Assembly (NCBI GenBank): GCA_905397405.1 | Contig: CAJPVJ010000290.1 | Span: 1 to 29,055 of the forward strand | DNA from: Oppiella nova | Lineage: Eukaryota > Arthropoda > Arachnida > Sarcoptiformes > Oppiidae | Direction: 5' to 3' | DNA length: 29,055 nucleotides | In this document: positions 11,601 to 20,472 of the stretch, piece after piece | How positions within the stretch are numbered: position 1 is the first letter of the stretch | Layout: every line of letters begins with the position of its first letter | Notes under the pieces: model-generated | Databases searched by the model: none | The model's input: only the letters and a program-made list of their open reading frames with translations | Told to the model about the DNA's origin: nothing | Position numbers and translations under genes: made by a program

Positions 11601-12901
11601 GTTTGGTTTTCATTCAATGACTTAACAATAGTTTTTGATGAGTTATCAGTAGTTAAAGACAACTCTTTTGTAGCGCTTTTGTTAAATTCATTATTCGTAT
11701 TGTTTTTCAATAACAATAACTCATTATTCACTGGAATGTTAGTCTCACTTAAGTTATCGCCAATACTTTCAGTACTCATACTCTCGTTATCTGTATTTGA
11801 CTTTAAAGTCATACAGTTATCCGAATCACGAGATCCCGACTCTTGAGCCACTTCTGGGCCGACACCACAACAGATGCCTTCCATCGTATTGTCTGAGCTA
11901 TTGTTTGAGTCATTTGTCTCATTGATGGCCACAACTGAAGTGAGTGGCGGTTCACTGGCGTTAGTAATGGTGGTGTCGGGGTCTGACTCGTCCTCTTGGA
12001 TGACAGGAATGCCATTCTCGGAGTCGTCGTCATCCTCTTTGACCCCCAAATTGGTGTCGTTTTTAAGTTTAATATGATTTTCGTTCACAAAATCCGATTC
12101 AATCGAAACAAACGGAATGTTTTGGTTAAACGTATCCAACGGTGACATCGAAGACAATATGTGAGGCAAAAGACCTAACGATGCGGTACTGCTCTCTTCG
12201 ATAGACATCGACATGAGATTGAGATCTGAGTTCATCTTATCTTTGGTTATATCCGATGAATATGTCTTCAAATTCGCCAACTCTTCGTCCAACTGTTCAA
12301 AACTGAAGGCTTTTTGAGAATCACATCCGTTGGACAATGCGCTCACTTTCGACAGATATTCACTGTTTTGGTACTGAATTTCGTTAAGACTTTGAGATTT
12401 GCATAAAGAAGTCGTCGTTTTCATGCGATTCGTGTCAACACTTGTCGGACAATCTTTTTCGTCAAATGAATCCATCGTTTGATTCATACTTTTGTTATCT
12501 TTGAGACAAACAAATGAAATAACAATTAATGAAACAATTATTATAATTCAAACAATGATTACAAAATGTAAACAAAAACACAATAATTATAAAATAATTA
12601 ATAGATTAATGAATAGATTAACTGATTATCTGATAAATCACTAAAACATAGCAAACAATGGCTTACGATTGGGACGATTGTCGGCACTCTTGAGATCCTC
12701 TTTGCGACCAATTAGTGATCTTTTGTGATTCAAATCGTTATGATTATAGTTATTGTGGTTATTGTTGAGGCTGTGGATGGGTTTGTTCAGCCGAGGAATG
12801 CCTGAGTCGTGACTTCTGGAGCCATCACTCGGAGCACCGGTCGACACATTCATCCGCGGAAGTCGTGAACCAACTCTTGGTTTCGGGTATTTGTGATCCA
12901 T
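2617..12901 (-). CDS. MTUS: MTUS1/MTUS2-family microtubule-associated coiled-coil protein
   Basis: Six exons, read from high to low coordinates: 12901-12667, 12498-11158, 11048-10854, 4345-4041, 3969-3888 and 3785-2617. Every junction is GT-AG and phase-consistent (1, 1, 1, 0, 1), giving 3327 nt and 1108 aa. The start is the ATG at 12901-12899. Residues 1 to about 600 are disordered, Ser/Asn-rich and basic in patches. From about 645 to 944 lies a long coiled coil. Family marks are KLTQLCESKTKQLKSIGL and VVIQHLIEQ in exon 4, and LEVESLKVVMEMKNEKIH and EKRRLSMKNEEL in exon 6, which correspond to the C-terminal region shared by vertebrate MTUS1 and MTUS2. Those proteins bind microtubules and, for MTUS2/TIP150, EB1 at plus ends. 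SGIPR at residues 33-37 fits an EB-binding SxIP motif. A tail of about 160 residues after the coiled coil is low-complexity, including a run of seven Thr. The family call is strong; choosing between MTUS1 and MTUS2 is not possible. Confidence 0.88.
4841..6709 (-). CDS. large ORF inside MTUS intron 3: nested gene or alternative exon
   Basis: From the ATG at 6709-6707 to the stop at 4843-4841 this encodes 622 aa. The composition is strongly coding-like: Ser/Asn/Thr-rich, disordered, with basic patches (RRRRRANSLLSKSSMRRSW) and a C-terminal basic stretch. KKVHF at residues 582-586 matches the RVxF docking consensus for protein phosphatase 1. No domain is recognised. It lies on the same strand between MTUS exons 3 and 4. 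A good acceptor (TTTGATTACAG, exon start 6657) continues in frame from MTUS exon 3. A GT at 4872-4871 would leave in the phase exon 4 needs, making 4873-6657 a 1785-nt symmetric cassette. Alternatives are an alternative last exon, or a separate gene or isoform starting at the ATG. An in-frame stop at about 6778 bounds the ORF upstream. Confidence 0.6.
   Translation of the reverse strand: MRVKWNRNLDGIRPLITVPETDVISNGNYEAVEECDNKTSFTDLNDNTTESNGVNGVNGCHNGMDSVFVRTCESPCPSSASITSKRSDKSRRISSLFGLFRIKDKISDNNSEDCVSNFSEQSGATIPSLMSYSLSKRKSSYGSRDSILLSHEKIGFEADTRRRRRANSLLSKSSMRRSWQQLNGLPVTSGYIITRDRIPNHHNHPNHDFINISHSPQLSMAPNATQLQLFITSQSPLNSPQIESKSDSTLKVSPNSEDKSKVDEVVTESETNATISESNDTTDGVQSDCNQVLKNSIYCVQTDEQTVKKQINGISSMNGKNNYISDEIDNKVQSVVKCFDSNVLKHSKGISDPKNSFKYMKSQQNLKLDKTEANSVSKKVMQTNNICVNHSNGVLESNAHTNGEPITNTNTSQSPTETKPQLSATQTIENHNKHSDPEEPVIDANHSKPFAQELSFTSNESNISQIDSSVDTSAASTTRTTPSTTDIIKVKVTKDVLPESEVVSFPSSTLSANMIHSNTDGALVLTFINDEPMIRDGTNKENLKSQPIQGILRVRSRDSESPDDNSSNGLTKTSEQNIKNQKKVHFADTCVHNRNSSRARSRIVKPRHYGALGTIRTIRTNL
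6780..10853. other. remainder of MTUS intron 3, non-coding
   Basis: This is mostly AT-rich intronic sequence with no convincing exon. About 7800-8420 is less AT-rich than its surroundings and contains a 24-bp duplication (8178-8225). It lies upstream of the 4841-6709 ORF on the minus strand, so it is a plausible alternative promoter or 5' exon region, but nothing in the sequence proves that. Confidence 0.5.
8178..8225. repeat. 24-bp direct tandem repeat, two perfect copies
   Basis: The unit starts TATTGGAGAGATAGTGAGCA and occurs twice without a mismatch, followed by the first five bases of a third copy. It lies in the less AT-rich block of MTUS intron 3. Confidence 0.9.
12794..12805 (-). other. 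SxIP (EB1-binding-like) motif codons in MTUS exon 1
   Basis: The codons TCA GGC ATT CCT encode SGIP, followed by Arg, in a basic Ser-rich context. This matches the S-x-I-P core used by microtubule plus-end tracking proteins to bind EB proteins. A similar SRLP lies 21 residues earlier (residues 12-15). Confidence 0.6.
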
Positions 12902-14070
12902 TTGTTAGATTCAATTTAATCGGCAATCAATTGACTCATTAGATAAAAGACACAAATTGTGGACATTTTGTCGACATATTTGTCTCACAAATCGGTTCAA
13001 TAGTTTGTGAATAGAAATAATTGCATATAAAATAACTATTAGTTTAGTGTCGAAAGCAATGCATTAATCGATTAATGGGTTAATTGTTTGCATTGTTAAC
13101 GTCAATAGTATTACAGTTTCCCTACAAATCCACTGTCAATATGGAGTGATTTTGCGGGAAATCACTGCTAACTCAATCACTCACTTAAGTTTCTTCGTCA
13201 ATTTAGGCCCATTTCCTAAGAGAGAATCTATTAATATTCTATAAGCAACATTATTATAAATAGTACCGGTATGCGTGTGACATATAACATAGGACTCAAT
13301 TTGTTGTACGCTGTGTTCAATTGATTTAAATAGTTATTTGCACACAAATACTGTGACTCTGGGAAGGGGTGAGCGATTAATAATTAGAGGGAACGACAGT
13401 ATTTTTGTTTGTTTTCATAATAAAACATAATTAGAGTTTAATTATGCGAACAGAGTTTGTGACTGTTTTTAACAGATATTGGGTCAGCAGAGAGTGCAAT
13501 AAAACATTACAACAGCTTATGAAACAATTCAGTAGTCATTCACTCATACAATAAACTTAATGATTATTATAACTTATAATAAGTTAAGCTTTTTATGATA
13601 TAATCATATAATTTATGAATATATAAAAGCGTATAAAACTGTATTCACGATGTAATTGCTGTTATTAGAGTCACTTAAAGGCCTTAAAAAGTTAGCAGGC
13701 GCAAATTCTGGTGTCGATTCTTGTGATTCAATGAATATGTGATTACAGTTGAGGTATAAGTCACTGACTATTCAATACATGATTTGATTGCAGAATGCAT
13801 TGAATATCCAATACAGCATTGAATGCTATTATAATATGTTGTTAAGCAAACAAAACTGATTTATGGTTCACATGATATGAAAGCAATGAGAGACAGAATA
13901 AGTCTAAATAGCGTTCACACAAACAGGAAATCTTAGAGTTTGTTTGTATAGCAAATAAACACTAAAAAATAGTCGATATGTAGACTTATTGTGAAGTTTT
14001 GGATAAATAGTGGCATTAATTGATGGGAAACACTGTAGAGCACTCATACACTATACACTGATACAGCAAT

Positions 14071-14114
14071 TATAGCACTGGTATGGCATAGGTATAGCAC
14101 TGGTATAGCATAGG
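14071..14114. repeat. 22-bp tandem repeat, two near-identical copies
   Basis: The unit starting TATAGCACTGGTAT occurs twice with one mismatch and is followed by a degenerate partial copy. It is a short minisatellite in non-coding DNA. Confidence 0.85.
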
Positions 14115-15277
14115 TATGGCAATTATAGGATGTGACTGTAATTGATGTGTTTGGACCTTAAACTTGTAGAGAAGTGCCAATAATAATAGAAATACAGTTA
14201 TAATAATAATAACCCGAAGCGAAGTTAACTTTTTATAAGTTTTTGCATTAGCTTTGAGAACAACTAATTTCTAGTTTTCTTTACTCCCAACACATATAAT
14301 ACCTGTTATATTGCGAACACATTTAATATACAATTTTTATCAAAGTTGGATAAATGCATTGAGAAATTCATACAACAAATTAGTGTCTGGTTTAGAGTCA
14401 CGAACTCTCAACTCATGGAAATGTTGACATCATTTCCAACTCCACAGAAGTCTAATCCAATAATTGCCACAAAATATCATTAAATAAACTATTGTTTGGT
14501 AAAAGTTTTAGAAGTTCTTAACGTAAAGTAGAAACACTTAACAACAAAATTATTTAATCAAAATCACTATCTATTTATTGAATATATATATTATTAGAGA
14601 AAACATGAACTTCTTATTACTTCAGACTTTAATCTCATTTTTGTTTTTCCACTCGTCTTTCAGCACACAGTTATGGGACAAGAGTTCAAATAACTTTTGA
14701 CTTTCATTATAATTACTGCTTTTCTCATTAACTAACTTTTTCACAGACTTTAGGCATTAAACGAAATTAAATTTGAGTTAAAATTACACTCAAAGTAAAT
14801 ATATGTATTCACAAACTAACTCTTCACTAGATTTCTATATTAATAGTGAGTGAAAAAATAATTAAAGAATTAGTTTCTAAAACTTTTACCCATTTCTAAC
14901 AATTGATGAAAATTGAAAGCATTTTAATTATTACCAAACTATTGCTAAACTAAAATCAATAATTCACATATTCTACAGTATTATTGATTGCAGTCATTCA
15001 TTAAATAAATTCAATTTAATTATCAGAAAATCAATACAGTGTTAGCCTAATAGTGCTATCGTCTACTGAATTCTACAGTATAAGCAGTTTCTCTCATAAA
15101 TTCATATTTAGAGCAGTTATAAAAAGTTATAAAATTATCTCTTTCCCAATAAATCATTTTTGATTCAATAAATTATAGAAACTTGTATTCATTCACACAA
15201 TAATTTATAATAATCTATATTCAGACAGAATTTTTGTTTATGAATTATATAAAATTTTGTATAAGTAGTGTACCAGT

Positions 15278-15303
15278 TATAATTTATATAAATATAAATT
15301 ATA
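15278..15303. repeat. AT-only inverted repeat, 12-bp arms
   Basis: TATAATTTATAT is followed, after a 2-base spacer, by its exact reverse complement. Given the base composition this may be chance, although it could extrude as a hairpin. Confidence 0.7.
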
Positions 15304-15498
15304 GGCCATAATAATTGTGACAAATAGTACTGCAATGAGACAGACCATATTTATTAGTTACAATTGCCTTGTGAATAGGATATCAGCTCCAAATCACAAG
15401 AATTTAATTCATTGTATTGTAAATGAATGCAGAATTGTGTGAAATGAACATATGATTGGTGTCAAAATTATAAGTGTACGGCACCGGGAGGTTGGTTT

Positions 15499-15512
15499 GT
15501 AAGCGCGCTTAC
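15499..15512. repeat. GC-containing perfect palindrome GTAAGCGCGCTTAC
   Basis: A 14-base perfect palindrome with a GCGCGC core, next to a short G/C-rich patch (about 15478-15515) in otherwise very AT-rich DNA. It lies about 780 bp upstream of the first recognisable NWD exon. It could be a regulatory site; function unknown. Confidence 0.5.
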
Positions 15513-16281
15513 TGTAACTTATAATTATGTTTGCGTTAGGAAAGCTTTCAAACATTAATATTATTATTATTAAAATAAAAGTCTTTAGAAATGATTAATA
15601 TGTAATATGTATTCGTAAGAATATTATTTGATTAGAGTACTTTTCAGTGCAATAATTAAGTTGTATTTCAAAATAAGACATTTAGAGATAACAGAATAGT
15701 TTTGTAGGTTCCGCACAAAATTTATAATATACAGGGTATTGATGATTATTTTGTGAATCCTTTTTACGTTAGCATATGAATTGCATAACCAAATTGATTT
15801 CCTAACAGATGTATGTCATGTCATTGAAATTATATTCTTGTAGCAAAATGTGTTTATATGAGAGTTTATACATCTGTTATACGGAATAACATAAAATTAT
15901 TACTTGTATTATATTTCACTTCTGTTTACGTACAGTAATTCACAGTAAATCTTAAGAATATTATAATATTTACAACTGCTATAAATATTTATAAACACAA
16001 TTTATTTCCAATTGTTAATTACGATTGAGAATTATAATATATTATGTTTATTGTCACGACATTTAGATAAGGATTTATTCAAACATAATGTGTTTAAATG
16101 TTTGCATATTGTATATCGAATAAATAAATAATAATCATTTGCTCTCAAAATCGTATAACATCTATTTATAATGAAAACATCATAAAAATTAGTTCAAAAT
16201 ATTAAATTGAAAAAGTTTATGATGGTCTAACACCCAAATTCATGAAATATTCATTCAAATCATTGAAAGCTTAAATATAAG

Positions 16282-16500
16282 TGGCAAACAGTCGATCGTG
16301 TGATCAACTCATGCTCTCTTCCCATATTTGCAAAACTTGTTTTCGCAGAAATCATTCGCTGGAAGTCTTATTCAAAACCAAATCAGACATTGCTTTCAAA
16401 TACAGTAATGGACAGTATTTTCCGACTTTTTGACCGAATCGAAGTACAACACGGAAAGACATTAGTCTCTCACGCGCTCTCCTATATCACTGCATCCAAA
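16282..16500 (+). CDS. NWD-type gene, winged-helix exon (first recognisable exon)
   Basis: The frame is open from just after a stop at about 16265. It encodes CSLPIFAKLVFAEIIRWKSY and EVQHGKTLVSHALSYITASK, the conserved segment that follows the NACHT ATPase domain in animal NACHT/WD-repeat proteins. It ends at a splice donor (AAA|GTATAC, phase 0). No good start codon begins this exon, and no upstream exon with the P-loop, Walker B or other NACHT motifs was found in the preceding 3.3 kb. The next clear exon begins at 16890 and needs an incoming phase 1, so the two do not join directly. About 15 residues normally found between them are not securely placed; 16613-16657 is a candidate mini-exon but is one base out of phase with this donor. 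Confidence 0.6.
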
Positions 16501-16889
16501 GTATACGATAAACAAAAAACTTATTATTTGCAAGGGTTGGGGTTGGGAGGGATGACCAGATGTGGGCATATTCTATAAACCCTTTATTCCCTTTTTCTCA
16601 ATTAAATTTCAGATGAATCGATAAATAGCTTATTGAGGCTACAAATTGAGTCATACAGTAGGTATAGCACCAAACAGTACAGCAGAATATAGTATAGAAT
16701 TAAGTTAACACTGTTTTGCTTTTATTGTAGACTAATATTGAAAACACATTCAATTTATTAAAGCCCTAAAAGCATAAAAAATTCTAATAAAAGTAGTTAT
16801 CTTATCTACAAATGTTATTATATTTTATCATTGTTCATTTTAATAGATAAATACTGTCTTACCCTACTCACTTTCGCTTAATCTTCTAG

Positions 16890-19800
16890 ACGATAGTAAC
16901 CTACTGTTTGTGTTGGACGATGTCTTTCAGTACCATTTGCCTCCTGTCCGAAAAATTCCTCCACTTTTATGGACACGAATCCGAAATGATTTACCAAATT
17001 ATTTGACAGAAAGAGATGCAAACGGTGTGAATGCCATGAATTGGTATCACAAACAATTCAGGGACGCATCCATTCAAAGATATTTCGTGACCGAAGAGAA
17101 TGTCCTTTACTTTCACTCATCAATCGCTGACTATTATATGGGTGTTTGGGGAGGGGGTGTAGAAAAGCCATTCAAATACACTGAACCACAGAAAGAAAGA
17201 TTTAAATTAATAGAAGAAGAATCGAAAGCTGACCGAAAAGTGCCGACACAGCCATTGGCCTACTTTTCTGTTGACGGAAGGATTACGAGATATAATCTGC
17301 GAAAACTGGCAGAACTTCCCTATCATCTGATTCGAGCCAAAAGATTCAATGACTTATTGAAAACAGTGTTATTTGATTACAATTGGTTGCATTCAAAGCT
17401 TAGTTGCTTTCCATTGCAATCAATTTTATCAGATTTTGAAGATTCCGTTCATTCTTTAAGCAAAGACTGCAATCCAAACGTTATAAAAGAGATTTCATTA
17501 CTGGCCGATACATTGAAATTATCGGCACCTATTATTGTACAGTTCCCTAATATGATTGGTCCACAAATTCTGGCCAGACTTCTATGTCTTAGAGACGACT
17601 GTCCTAATATACGTAACCTATTAAAGCAATGTGACACTAAGGGTGCCCTCCATTGCGCACTACTTCCGGTCAATCATTGTCTTCACACACCGGGAGGTCC
17701 TCTCATGTATTCACTAGAAGGCCATCCTTTCGCTGTTTTTGATTTTGCATTAACTTCTGACTCTCGTTATGTTATATCTGTTTCCAATCGATTTATAATG
17801 TGGGACTTATCTACCGGTGAGGTTACATTAGATATCGATCCACTCATTAAAGGGATTATGCATTCAATGTTAATAACAAAAGATGATAAGCATGCCATCA
17901 CTTATACTAATTATAATGAGATAATTATATTAAATATCATATCAACGGAGATCACAGTTATTTCAGCATCACAAACAAGGTTTACTAATAATATAATAGG
18001 AATAGCTTTAGCTTTCGATCAAATTCATGTGATTGTGTGGACTAGTGATGAATGGCTTGTATTTGATAGCAAACTAATTAATACTGCATTAGAAAAGAAT
18101 AATATAATTACTAATCATTGCGATTACAGACAGTGCGGTAATGCATTGGAAAACAAAATATCATTAGTTATGATTGAATACATCAGTGATTCTGAGAGAC
18201 ATTTGATTTATGAGATACAAGACAAGGAATTCTCACTGCAAACCACTCATAATAATAAGACATTTAAATCAATTGAATTCAGAGCTGCCATTGCGCTGAA
18301 CAAGAGCCGCACCATTGTGTTCGTCGGCGACCTCTCAAACAAAGTCTGTTACCACAGAAGGCGAAGAAATAGATGGTCGCCGAAGAGACAGCTCTCGACG
18401 GATGACATTCAGACTGGAAATCAATTGCTTTCGTTACAAGTTTTTAAGCATAAATTTTTAGTGGCTCTCCATTTAAGAGGATTTTATATTTGGACCATTG
18501 ATTCGCTGCCATTGAGTGACAAGTGTCTGTACCTCCCGCTGCCCCACACCGTCCGCAACATATCAATAAAGCCACTCAAGTGCTCCAATCCTATAGTATT
18601 TTCAAAGACAAACCAATACCTGATGGCAGGCGTCCGCAAAAGTCTCTACATTTATTGCCTTCAGAGCTCACAACTCCTGAAGACATTGGACGCACACTTC
18701 GCCAGAATTGTTCAAATCAAGTCATATATTGTCGACGATTTGGATGCAATTGTCACCTCGTCTTTCGATAAGACAATCAAAGTGTGGAATATTAAGAATC
18801 TCTTCGAACGCGTCCACACTATCGACAAAATGGATCTTCCGATCGATTCCATCAGTTTTTCGTCGCAGAAGAATTTGGCGCTAACTGTCACCAGGAATTC
18901 GGTGGGCATCTGGTCTCTCGAGAGGGCACAACTGCTCACCACTCTGTCCGACTCCAAGATCGGAGCCATTGTCACCCACGCCATCATCACAGACGACGCC
19001 CGGTATGTGTTGTCCATCGAAAACGACAACTTCTTGGTCTGGGATTTGAATGATTTGAAGATTGTTTTTAAAGAACAAGAAAATAATGTAAAGGATCTCA
19101 TTGTATGTGATAATGATTCTAAAGCTCTGATTATCAGACAAGTGTCAGATGAAAATGATGTCAAGAATATGGTAATGTCTGTCAGAGCAGTTCCAACGGG
19201 TGACAAATTGTATGAAATTATATTTACTTCTATGAGTCGGTGCACTAAATCGGTGGTCACTACAAAAGACAACAAATATATTGTTATATCAATGACTGAT
19301 AACTCTTCGAAAGAAGTTCTTGGAGTCTATCACTTAGAAAACGGAATTCTTATGCATTCAATAAAACTGAATGAAAATAAGATTAAATTCACGGAAATGT
19401 TTGCCATTAGATATCGTGGCAAAGAGACTGTCGTCGGACTCATTGGCGGAGAGTTTTCATACATATTGGATGTCTTAACGCAAAGAGTGATGACTAGAAT
19501 CACGCGATGGAACGGACAGATAGACTCTTCGGGCAAATTCGGACTCTTTGTCCCCCAGAGAGGAGGTCTCGAACTCATTGATCTCAAGTACGGATCAACT
19601 CTTAAGGTATTACTTCCGCACACATCCGAAGGTGTGGTGCGAGTGATGACTGGATTCACAAGCGATAACTCTTATGTCTTCTACTATCATACCATGAAAA
19701 AGACAATTCGGTTAGTATTTGACCACAAATTGTGACAAATCTTCACTCAATTAATGTATTATTTGTTTGCAATTAAAGTCTAATTCGTTTAGAAGACCCT

Positions 19801-20100
19801 TTTCACTAGCGTTTGATATCCGACTCGCGGCTGCGGTAGCTGTAGGTCAGGTCGGGAGTGAGGTGCATACAACACCAGCCTCCTGACCTGCCGTCAGAGT
19901 AACAGGAGTAATATCGGCTATTATGCAGTAAGGATTGTGTCAAACATCTCAATGAACTGCCGTCTCGTATGAGCGCATCCACTCTCACCCAACAGAACCC
20001 CTTCAAGACGTGGAGGACTGTCGCCAAACTAGCGGTCATTGCGGCCAAAACTCAGACACAGGGCTCTCAGACAGACTCAAAGACATGTGTATTGAGCTGA
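16890..20100 (+). CDS. NWD-type (NACHT and WD-repeat) protein, WD-repeat part
   Basis: The main exon runs 16890-19710, after the acceptor CTTCTAG. It starts with YHLPPVRKIPPLLWTRIRND and NWYHKQFRDASIQRYF, segments typical of NWD1/NWD2-like proteins between the NACHT region and the WD repeats. Several WD-like blades follow (for example SSFDKTIKVWNIKNL and ARYVLSIENDNFLVWDL). Read straight on, the ORF stops at 19733-19735. However, a donor at 19711 (CG|GTTAGT, phase 2) joins in frame to an acceptor at 19927-19928 (ATGCAG). The resulting final exon, 19929-20100, encodes DCVKHLNELPSR and ends TCVLS, resembling the conserved C-terminus of the family; AATAAA follows 47 bases later. About 40 residues of the last blade are then missing. 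NWD proteins are STAND-type ATPases; this locus shows no ATPase domain. The first in-frame ATG in the main exon is within AMNWYH. Confidence 0.75.
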
Positions 20101-20146
20101 TCCGCACATATAGTGTATATAAATTGTATGTAATGTGTATTAATTG

Positions 20147-20152
20147 AATAAA
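20147..20152 (+). terminator. poly(A) signal AATAAA of the NWD gene
   Basis: A canonical AATAAA 47 bases after the TGA at 20098-20100. It supports that stop, and not the one at 19733, as the true gene end. Confidence 0.6.
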
Positions 20153-20293
20153 AGTGTGATTTAAATGTGAAATGAAGTTTAAGTTATGTTGAAAGTGGCG
20201 CCCAATGTATGGCATGTATTGCTTCATCATTTGTTTTGTCCAAATGTGTGCTTTTTTCCGACGTTTTGTCTCTCGTATAGTATTGTCTCTCAC

Positions 20294-20346
20294 ATTACGT
20301 AACGCTTATGTTATGTCACTTTCGGTAACGTTACGTTAAGTTACGT
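20294..20346 (+). promoter_or_regulatory. cluster of TTACG/CGTAA sites upstream of TMEM131
   Basis: ATTACGTAAC at 20294-20303 matches the PAR-bZIP/E4BP4 (Pdp1/vrille-type) consensus RTTAYGTAAY. Within the next 45 bases come GGTAACGTTACG and two further TTACGT half sites. The cluster lies 125-180 bp before the TMEM131 ATG, in the short interval after the NWD poly(A) signal. The regulatory role is inferred from motif match and position only. Confidence 0.35.
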
Positions 20347-20472
20347 TTGTAGCTGAGTTTACATTTACAAAAGTTACTATAGAGTTGACGTGAATTACAA
20401 ACAATTGAATTACTGGTCAAACACTAGACTATTATATGAGAGACACGTCCAACACATCCAACACTTCCAGTC

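Larger units (their letters stand above)
12902..16281. other. non-coding interval between the MTUS and NWD genes
   Basis: The two flanking genes point away from each other. No coding exon was found on either strand, and no trace of the NACHT domain missing from the downstream gene. The 5' end of MTUS and its promoter should lie just right of 12901, but I see no clear core promoter motif. The interval contains the small repeats listed separately and is otherwise AT-rich. Confidence 0.65.

Noticed and set aside
11331-11846. 171-aa plus-strand ORF opposite MTUS exon 2
   Set aside because: Reverse-strand shadow of a Ser/Asn-rich exon, whose minus-strand frame is supported by splice phases.
15278-15303. 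Transposon terminal inverted repeat
   Set aside because: AT-only 12-bp arms with a 2-base spacer and no transposase or target-site duplication; base composition explains it.
18712-19275. 187-aa minus-strand ORF inside the NWD WD-repeat exon
   Set aside because: The plus-strand frame has clear WD-repeat homology and runs 2.8 kb; the minus ORF is a shadow.
19806-20048. Minus-strand 80-aa ORF with a protein-like end (YSYRSRESDIKR)
   Set aside because: The plus strand here encodes the NWD-like tail followed by a poly(A) signal in the right place, and no minus-strand splice context or family was recognised.
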